Shown: one piece after another, positions 56,250 to 64,000 of the stretch
Layout: every line of letters begins with the position of its first letter
Numbering within the stretch: position 1 is the first letter of the stretch
Origin: Patellaria atrata CBS 101060
Taxonomy: Eukaryota; Ascomycota; Dothideomycetes; Patellariales; Patellariaceae
Length of the DNA: 64,000 nt
Assembly: GCA_010093705.1 (NCBI GenBank)
Contig: MU006089.1
Location: 477,570 to 541,569 of the forward strand
Reading direction: 5' to 3'
Notes under the pieces: generated by a model
Database searches by the model: none
Seen by the model: the letters and a program-made list of their open reading frames with translations, nothing else
Told to the model about the DNA's origin: nothing
Made by a program: the position numbers and the translations under genes

Positions 56250-59015
56250 TTACATGACCATGTTGTGGTCACGGCTGGCGCAGTATTCCACGATAAGACG
56301 TTCAAGATCAAGTAGAGTATGCGGTTTGGTCAAGAAACCCTTCATGCCAACGTTCGCGGCTCGTTCGAGAGCTCCGTCCGTGACATCTGCAGTAATGGCG
56401 AGTATCGTTGGTTCAATCCGCCGTCTGAGGCCCGGGGAGTCGTCCGCATGCATCCCAAGAATGCGTTCTGTGGCCTCATAACCGTCCATGAACGGCATCC
56501 ATAGATCCATCAGGATGACTTCGATATCTTGGCCTTCACCTCGGTCGACAGACATCTGTCGGACTGCTTCAGCACCGTCGTATGCTTCATATATCGTTGT
56601 ATAGCCAAGTTTTCTTAGCATGTTGACGAGTAGAGAGCGATTGATCTTGTTGTCTTCCGCGACCAGAAACCGTATAGGATGCTTCTTAGCCAAATTGCGA
56701 TCGAATGTGACCTTTTTCGAAGACATACGACGATTCATAGGTCTACTGTTTCGTCTACCGGGAGTAGTTGATTGAGGAGGAGAGGGAATGCTTAGTCGTT
56801 GTGGTGTAGGGTTCGATGTTTGTGACTGTGCGTTAATAGCTTCGCGCTGCAATGATGAGGGAGGAAGAGGAGACGCATGACGGGCTGGGGATACGATGCC
56901 CTTGGCATCTGGTACGTCCAAGTCTGCAGACTGCCTTGACCTTGTAGATGGCGTAGGAGAACTAAAGGGTGAGCCTGCTCTGCTGCACACATCCCCTGGG
57001 GTCAAGGGAACTCGTATCTCGAATTCTGTACCCCTATTTTGACCTGATGTCTCTGATCTTGTGCAGTGTAGGTCACCTCCAAGCTTACGAGCAAGTCCTT
57101 TTGCTACAAGTAAGCCAAGTCCTAAGCCTTCACTCTGACGAGTTAAGGAGACATCTTCACGGGCGAAAGGCTTGAACAGGTTCGGGAGGAACGCTTTTGG
57201 AATGCCAGGCCCGGTATCTTTCACGTTGATCACCACATATCGTGACTTTGGGCTGAGCCTAGCGGCTACGTTGATAGTACCTCGATGTGTAAATTTTATT
57301 GCGTTATGCACTACGCAGGAAATGACTTTAGAGAGGTCCTTCTCGTCAACTATTCAATAATTAGTGAAAATAGTATTAAATGTTGACAAGTTTAACCTAC
57401 TCAACAGGGTCTCCGGAACCCCCGGAACGACAGACCACTCGATTGTCTTAGTACTCTCATTTCCGCTAGAGCTCCTTGTCCGGACTTCAATTATCTCACC
57501 GTTATCCGTTTCATGGGCGATCGCTGACTCTGGGCGTCCTCCAACCTTCAGTGAGTCGTTCACAACATACTGTAGGACATCCCGAACGTGTGTGTAACGT
57601 AAGCCTGGGGCAACAGTCCGTTCAAGAGGAAAGTCCATGGATCGAGGAGAATTCTCTCGCGCCAGTTGTTCGCTAACCAATGCAGATTGAGTCACCGCGA
57701 AAGATTCAAATGCCGCATAACTGGGTAGTGGGCTGGGCTGTGATCTTGAAGCGACGCTTGATTTCGTAGCTTGAATTTTGGCAGCATTACCTGACTCCCA
57801 GGCCACGCTCTTTCTACGTCGCTTGTTGTGTCCAAAATTGATTGGCATATTGTTTCCAGTAACGACGATATCAGGCCTTCGTTCCTTTTCACATGGAACT
57901 TTATCCTCATAATCAGCATCAAATGGAGTATGCGGAGTGTCCGGAAATCCCATATTCATGTCATAAGCATGCACAACATTGTCCGCAGCTTCGACAGCTC
58001 TTCTAGAGCTGTCTGGTATATTGTTTAGCCGAGGGAGACACGGGGAGATTACAGTTGACTTACCCTGAACGATTTCGATATTCTCTTTTAGCGTTTCGAA
58101 CACTTTCCTAAGGCGGGCGTCTTTTAGACCTTCTGCTGCCTCCTGAACAGTGCCATGCATTACATCTAGCATTCCCACTATACCCTGCATAGGGGTTCTG
58201 AGCTCATGGGAAAGACTCCGTGCATACGGTTTGAGAGACTGAGCTGCAGAAATAGCCTCGTGAGGTATCACCCGGCTTGGATCCTTTGATAGGGCATCTG
58301 GTCTTGGGAAAACATCACCAGAGAGTAGACGTTCGAGGATCACATCTTCAAGTGCGTGAAACATCATTTCGATATAACCCCAGCCTAGAGTTCGCTTCCT
58401 AGCTCCTTCTACCGACCACATCACACCGAAGTGGGCAAAACATTTTCCATCGGCGAAAAGTGGAATTCCGATATAACTTTCTCCTTTGAATGGCAGTACA
58501 TTTGGGTTTTCTGTGACAAATTGGTCGAGCATTTCCGGAATGATGAAAACTTTGTCGTGCTTCATATACGCACATGGACAGCTATATGCGTGATATTTGA
58601 TGTTTTTCATCGTTTTCTTGACCCCTCCGGTGGTACCATCGTTGGCATACATCGCAACGCCCAACAGACAGGATCCGGGATGTCCGATAGGGGGCATCTC
58701 AACGGCGGAATCTTCATCGTCGGCCAGAATTCTTTTGGAAACAAATGCAAGCTGCGCACCCGCAAGGTCGGTGAGTCCCTCCACAACCACTTCCCAAAAG
58801 TCCTCAGTGGTAGTTGTCCGTAACCGCTGCTTCAACTCAATCAACTTCTCCGCCGCGTTATTTTCAGCCACAACAAAATGCTTCCTGACCTCTTCTCGAA
58901 ACCCGGCATCATGCTCATGAACAACAACTCCAGGAACTGGTCGCGATAAACAAAGTGTCTTTCTTGGTAGTATGTCCGGCGGTTCGTCCCGCGAGCTCTG
59001 CTCGCCACCACCCAT
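56250..59015 (-). CDS. hybrid histidine kinase with N-terminal GAF-like domain and receiver
   Basis: A two-component sensor. I propose exons 58064-59015, 57401-58012 and 56250-57349, for 887 residues. Residues about 60-235 look like a GAF domain (FWEVVVEGLTDLAGAQLAFV, MPPIGHPGSCLLGVAMYAND, KGESYIGIPLFADGKCFAHF). The phospho-acceptor is H270 in ARSLSHELRTPMQGIVGML. The ATPase part has the N box with N537 (VVHNAIKFTHRGTI), DTGPGIP, and the G2 region SEGLGLGLLVAKGLA. After a Ser/Pro linker the receiver shows FLVAEDNKINRSLL, D803 in VILMDLWMPFMDGYEAT, and the lysine in GFLTKPH. The phosphate presumably passes to an Ypd1-type protein. The stimulus is unknown. The linker between H270 and N537 is unusually long. 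There is no membrane segment, so it is cytosolic. Confidence 0.92.
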
Positions 59016-61600
59016 TTTTCGGCAATTTCTCCAGTTTCCAAATGTTACTTTTCAAATGCTCGTTTTGTTGCACCAGAGCCTTTAGGGGTTAATGACGGTC
59101 TAGTGGTGAGTAAACTTCTTTACCAAATTTCTAAAGAAAACAGATGTTTGAAACAAGAGGTGGAGGAAGATCTGCTTCTGGTGATCTTGGAAAAGGTGGG
59201 AAAAACGAGGGTCAAAGTTCTGGAGTGGAAATGATCGACTCATCAGCCCGAACATTCAGCGGTCTGGAGAAGAACGATGTGCGAAGCTGGACCCAGGGCG
59301 TACCAAGGCTACCTTCTTGGTTCTAGGGCGAACCTGAGGCTGACTAAGGGTCGTATCTTGACCTGCAAGTACTTTCTTATTAGCTCCGTGTCGGTTTGGA
59401 TATTCGAGGTGGAGCTTCAGAAAGCTGGACCATATCTTCTCGTAAGGGTTGAAGGTAAGGTAGTTTTAAAGAAGAGCACGAGAAGAGACAAGATGGGAGC
59501 TACAAATCCACGAGTAACTGGTACAACTCCGTACGATAAGCTCACACATATGGTACAAGTACAAAATCTCACCATTGATTGTTATTAGGCGGGACTAGCA
59601 AAGACAGGGAAAAGGCGGAGGGAATAATCACAAAACCGCTTTCTCGAAAGGGCACTGTCTGGATAGTTTCTCACAATAATTGGATAGAGTAGTGAGGGGG
59701 CCCCCTTGGGGGTAAGTCAGGCCCTGAAGGGGGAGCGGGCACTGGCAGGCAAAGATGGGTTGTGTGTCGGCGGTGGTACTGTGTACTGTGGGTTCTGCGG
59801 AAAGTCTGGAAGGGGCTTAGTGGGTACTCAAGCACTTTTACTGTAGCACGGACAATTTGTTGGTGGTTTGTCTTTCGACCGTTCTAGACGCGTTTCAGGT
59901 TCCTCATCTTTGCTGTGCCAACCCACCTGCGCCCTCATGAACCAGTTCTTCGGTATCGTGGATTCGTGGAAATCATGCTTTTTCCATCTTATTCTTGACT
60001 CTCATATCATCAATATCCTCGATTGTAATCATCCAAATCATGTCGTGTGCTCTGTGTGCATTGCAATATCTCTGCAGAGGAAGCGAAAAAGGGGTCTGCT
60101 TCAGTCTTCAGATACAGTAACTGCACCCTGATGGATCATCGATGAGGTGATATAACATGTAGCTTGAAAAGATTACGTATGCTTGCGATCGGGGGATCAA
60201 CGGCGCGAGAACTCTAAAGAAGGATAAATGGCCGATCATGCCGATAAATCTGATGCTTGTCCAGCACTTTTCTGAGTGTTTACCGTGATTTCTGGCAGGG
60301 ACATACTTGTACTGTATGCAGTTGGAGTTCTAGAACGCACCTTCAAGCCGTTTACCCATAACAGCTTCCTGCGAGCCTTGGCTTTCGTCAGAGGCGTTTA
60401 TGCAAGGCTTGGTTCAATCTACTACTGCTGGCACGTCGTAGCACGACAAAAAGCAGTTCCAAAAGAGGACGACCAAGCCGAGAAGGCCATACTTACAAAA
60501 TCACAACAGAGTCAATCCTATTTACGTTGCAGCCGACAAAGCCGAAGCCTTCCATTTTTGCTCAAAAGCAGACGAGAAATAGATCACCAGGGATTGTAGA
60601 AAACTCACAGAGCACTGCGAAGTTGCTTCAGCGATATTCAAAATGGATCCACTAAATTTCAATATGAAGTAAAGTAAATGAAACTCTAAGAAACTCTTCT
60701 AGCTTTTATTTCTGATTATGTTGTGCGTTGTAAGAGTTCTGCACGCTCTGGTGGAGTTATCCCTCTTCCTTACTGCACAACAAGACTATAGTAGCTAGCT
60801 TATATACGCTAGTTCTATCTTTGTGCTGCGCTCACCAGACCTTCTTTTCTCATTATATCTGAGGATTCCATCACGCTCCGGTTATTCACGTGCCGTATGA
60901 CCGGCCTATCATACTTTTCTGAAAAGATCTACTTTCCGCCTAGCAATTCTCGATGCGTTTCCTAATAATCCCGTCTGACGATTGGTGCGTCTCTTAGCAC
61001 AAGATGTTAGGGTAATGTCTCAATAACGGGAATAAAACACATCGAGCCGTTCCAGTCGCTCCACTACTCGGCATACGGACCCTTTCCGATTGACTTAAGT
61101 TTATGTTCATGACAGATAATCAGATGTTTCCCTTACAGGTTCAGTAATTCCTAGATCAAGGAGCCTCCACGAACAAGTTGCTGTGCTACTTTGATGAGAG
61201 GTTTTCGGGAGACTTAGGTTAGAAGCTGATGTAACGATACGCAAAGGCATTTGAGTATCCTTTTTCTAGTCACCCCGATATTCTTCACTTTTGGTCTCTA
61301 TTCTCGTGGCTTTCAAGCACCATTCCCTTTACTCAGATATGAGGATAAAAGAAATTGTAGGAGATAGGAGATATGAATTTCTGTGTTACGAATCCTCCGG
61401 AACTCCTCAAAATCCTGTTCGGTGGTTCTTGTTCTCATGATGAAAGATGTCGACGTCACGTTTCGGTCTTCAACCCCGCCTCCGAGTAACAGCCCGAATG
61501 AATCCATCGGACGCGGATTAGAACGGTAAACAGCCACAATGATGTGATTAAGTACCGATTAGATCCTATCCTGATGCCCGTGTTCCCGTCCCTTAGCGCT
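59016..61600. other. 2.6-kb region without a recognised gene
   Basis: Upstream of the histidine kinase and downstream of the dipeptidase. Small open frames (59144, 59277, 60276, 61313) lack family features and typical splice joins. A G/C palindromic stretch GGGGGCCCCCTTGGGGG lies near 59697. TACTGTG/TACTGTA words recur at 59777-59845 and 60312. It may hold a long regulatory region or an unrecognised RNA gene. Confidence 0.45.
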
Positions 61601-63209
61601 CTAGAGAGCCCCAAATTCTGCGTCCAGCATAGCGTCCCCCCTCGTCAGGAACTGGATATCGTCCTCTAGCGGTTCTACAAGCTGCTGCAGACGAGCGGCA
61701 ACTTCATCGACCTCCTTCCATACCCTTAATAAATTTCGCCCAACTATTTTTGCGCAATCCTCTTCGCTCACACCTCGCCTCAAAAGCTCTGCTACCAGAT
61801 CTGGGAATTTTGATACATCCTCCAATCCCCTAGGAGTGCTCTGGATTCCATCATAGTCCGTTCCAATGCCCACGTAGTCATACCCTATCAAGTCACCGAT
61901 ATGCATGATATGGCTCACCACATGCTCAAGTGTTGAGTTCTTCGGATAGAAATCCGGGATCCCCGTGGACGAATTCGATGCCGTGCACGACACGAAGTCA
62001 GGGCTGAAGTTCACCATCACAAGTGAGATTCTCTCCTTAACGAGATGCAGAATCTCATCTGGTACATTGCGGGGATGCGGACACAGCGCATGTGCCGAAC
62101 TGTGGCTGAATATGGGAGGTGCCGCGCTGCCTGAGATGTTCTTCTCTCTGTTTCCAACGAGCGTATCGCGCATTGTCTCCGGACTCACGTGAGAGAGGTC
62201 AACGATCATGCCCATACGATTCATCTCATGGATTAGTTCAGCACCGGCAGGGCTAAGACCGTGCCAGAGAGGCGTTGCCACTTCGATCTCGCCTTCCTTG
62301 TTAGGTATGACAGCTGCGTCGGCGTAGATATTGTGGCAGTTCCATGTCAGCGTTGCATAACGAACGCCTAGACTATGGTAGAGTCGGAGAGTAGAAAGAG
62401 AATTGCCGATTTGATGCAGGCCTTCGATTGCCAGGGGCGAGATAAGATTCCCAGCTTTGAAAGCACGGAGAGCGGAGCGGTAGGAGGGGGTTGGGGTAAA
62501 GACTTTGGGATATAGGGCGGCCAGACGATGGAAGGCGTCGATTTGTTCCAACGTTGCTCGGACGTCTAAGTGTATTAGTTGAGTTGGAAAAGAGTATCCA
62601 TTCTACGGATCTAGATCTTCTGAGAGTTTGAATCTCATGCATGAGGTTTTCAATTTGACTCACAGGGCGCATAATTCTCGTCCGAGAAATCAGTAACATT
62701 CTCCGGGCAAGGAAGAAATGCACTCCAAAATGCTCCTCCCTGCTTGCCAGTTTGAAGTCTAGGAAGATCAAAATGTCCGGGAAAGCCGCCGTTCTCAAAT
62801 GGCTCCTTGAATCCTGAACCATATATATGATTCTTATGAAGAAATCTTACTAAGATTAACAGATCGTTGTGACCATCTGTACTTTTGTCAGATTGTCTGA
62901 TTTTGAAGTTTCAAAGTAATCATGGAAACTACCTATCAGGGGATTCTTGTCTAGTATGCTCTTTGCTCTTTCTTCAATGGATAATTTTCCGAATGATAAC
63001 TGATCCCATGATCTGGACCAACTCGTAGGGAGAAACAACCTGAGACTGAAGCCGAGAAAGACAATGAGGACAACATTTCGCACTACTCCCCAGTGTTTAG
63101 ACTTAGCTTGCTTTGTTCCTGGAGCACGGATAGGTGCGGGTTCCATCAACACTCTCTTTTCGTCCATCATATAGAAATTAGATGAAAATCTGGGAAGTGG
63201 ATCTTTCAT
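61601..63209 (-). CDS. membrane dipeptidase (peptidase family M19), type II membrane protein
   Basis: Exons 62933-63209, 62664-62876 and 61601-62565 join in phase to 484 residues. Near residue 41-58 a hydrophobic anchor (VVRNVVLIVFLGFSLRLFLP) follows a basic N terminus, so the enzyme is lumenal, vacuolar or extracellular. The zinc dipeptidase starts IDGHNDLLILVRFL with the HxD ligands. It continues FDLPRLQTGKQGGAFWSAFL, VRYATLTWNCHNIYAD, HEMNRMGMIVDLSHVSPETM (histidine ligand), FSHSSAHALCPHPRNVPDEI (histidine ligand and substrate pocket), and HIGDLIGYDYVGIGTDYDGI with the aspartate near the active site. It hydrolyses a wide range of dipeptides. The protein ends shortly after NLLRVWKEVDEVA. 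Confidence 0.93.
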
Positions 63210-63428
63210 ATCGATTCATTTCTCAATGTCTGAAAGCATTATATAGGTATATACTTATTACTACAGCACATAAACAAACTGACGTCGGAGTTAACTGTAG
63301 ACCCCGGAGGGAGCTCAGGCCAACTACGACAGGGCGTTGCGGCCCGGGAAGCTTCAAAGGTCCTCTGTTGTCACAGCAAACCCATCTCGAAATAATCGAT
63401 ACGTTCACGTCCTGGAATTGACATCAAG

Positions 63429-64000
63429 ATGGCTCTCATATCAGCCTTCACAATGATTCGGGCCATTGCCCTCTTCCATCTCACCGTTGCATTCTATCTC
63501 CTAAGCTCTCCGAAAACAGTAGCAGACCATAATCTAGTCTTTCTGTTAGGAGCATCAATGCGGCTCGTAAGTGCACCTATATACATAAGCCGCAACCTCT
63601 GACCTTAAATGCAGGAGCATATCTCTGCATTCAACAAACCTTCGCCCGTAACTGCGTTCCTCGCTGTCGTATTCGCTTTCCTTGGTATCTCCGACCTCGC
63701 AGCCGCGTCTTTGGCAGAAGAAATTGCTATTCCGTATTGGAACTCTCAAGCACCCGTGCGGGCGTTTTTCTTATTCGCCTTGACCAGCTATACGTATATG
63801 TATAAGGAAGGTGGGATGTTGGCGAACCAGGGGTTCAGATATAAGCAGAATGTGGGTGACAACTTGAAGAATGGTGTGGTATTTGCGTGGAGTTTCATGG
63901 AGCTGGTGTCGTGGTTCTGGGTAAGTAATGGATGTCTAGTGCATTATGTGCTACTCATATGGTTGATGTTGGCTTTTATATTTGATGCTAACATTTATGT
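63429..64000 (+). CDS. Ilm1-family membrane protein (3' part beyond window)
   Basis: Exons 63429-63566 and 63615-63920 are visible. A GTAAGT donor and a late GCTAAC branch site at 63990 show that a further exon lies past the right edge. The protein reads MALISAFTMIRAIALFHLTV, then LLSSPKTVADHNLVFLLGAS, then FNKPSPVTAFLAVVFAFLGI, and later SQAPVRAFFLFALTSYTYMY and NGVVFAWSFMELVSWFW. This is the fungal Ilm1 pattern, a small four-helix ER or mitochondrial membrane protein. The name comes from increased loss of mitochondrial DNA in yeast mutants; the biochemical role is unknown. It is divergent from the dipeptidase, with 219 bp between starts. Confidence 0.87.

Noticed and set aside
1-64000. Transposons, virus-like elements and CRISPR arrays
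   Set aside because: No transposase, reverse transcriptase, integrase, capsid or terminal-repeat pair was seen. The fungal nature of the DNA makes CRISPR arrays unlikely, and none were present.
1-64000. A biosynthetic gene cluster or defence island
   Set aside because: The genes are mostly unrelated housekeeping functions with no polyketide, terpene, peptide synthetase or tailoring set, and no linked defence genes.

Overview
The window is nuclear DNA from a filamentous ascomycete (Pezizomycotina); I cannot fix the order. Nearly every gene is split by short introns (about 46-65 bp) with GTAAGT-like donors, CTAAC-like branch sites and YAG acceptors. The gene set is fungal: a GH7 cellobiohydrolase, a Zn2Cys6 regulator, a Pex24-type peroxin, an Ilm1 protein and a hybrid histidine kinase. 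Genes lie singly on both strands at about one per 2.5 kb. I see no secondary-metabolite cluster, no transposon and no virus-like element. One run of 100 Ns (56128-56227) is an assembly gap.

Layout. 1-10.6 kb: alkaline phosphatase (cut by the left edge), an intact GT8 glycosyltransferase, a decayed GT8 paralogue, a frameshifted short-chain dehydrogenase, an unrecognised acidic protein and a GH7 cellobiohydrolase. This is the accessory-looking, gene-poor part. 12.9-22 kb: Pex24-type peroxin, KIN17-like protein, Trm9-like tRNA methyltransferase, a broken ubiquitin protease copy and nicotinate phosphoribosyltransferase. 22.9-36 kb: GTP cyclohydrolase I, an LRR protein, ribose-5-phosphate isomerase, a Frag1/DRAM/Sfk1 membrane protein, Utp13 and an unknown membrane protein. 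36.6-50.3 kb: Zn2Cys6 regulator, Bcs1-like AAA ATPase, ornithine aminotransferase, unknown membrane protein, J-protein, CAAX protease Ste24 and an unknown basic protein. 50.5-64 kb: mitochondrial bL34, an 18-bp minisatellite, SERCA-type Ca2+ ATPase, hybrid histidine kinase, membrane dipeptidase and an Ilm1-family gene cut by the right edge.

Most genes are unlinked housekeeping functions (NAD salvage, folate entry, pentose phosphate, rRNA processing, prenyl-protein maturation, Ca2+ pumping). Several pairs are divergent and share short promoters: peroxin/KIN17, Utp13/membrane protein, 45.3-kb protein/J-protein, and basic protein/bL34. I rebuilt the exons of most genes by hand and checked that the reading phase closes across each splice junction. 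The strongest oddities are the two decayed gene copies, whose stops fit C-to-T changes (RIP-like), the dehydrogenase with one frameshift, the 18-bp minisatellite, very small first exons, and a stop-free 51-bp intron inside the histidine kinase. I found no convincing new biological system.
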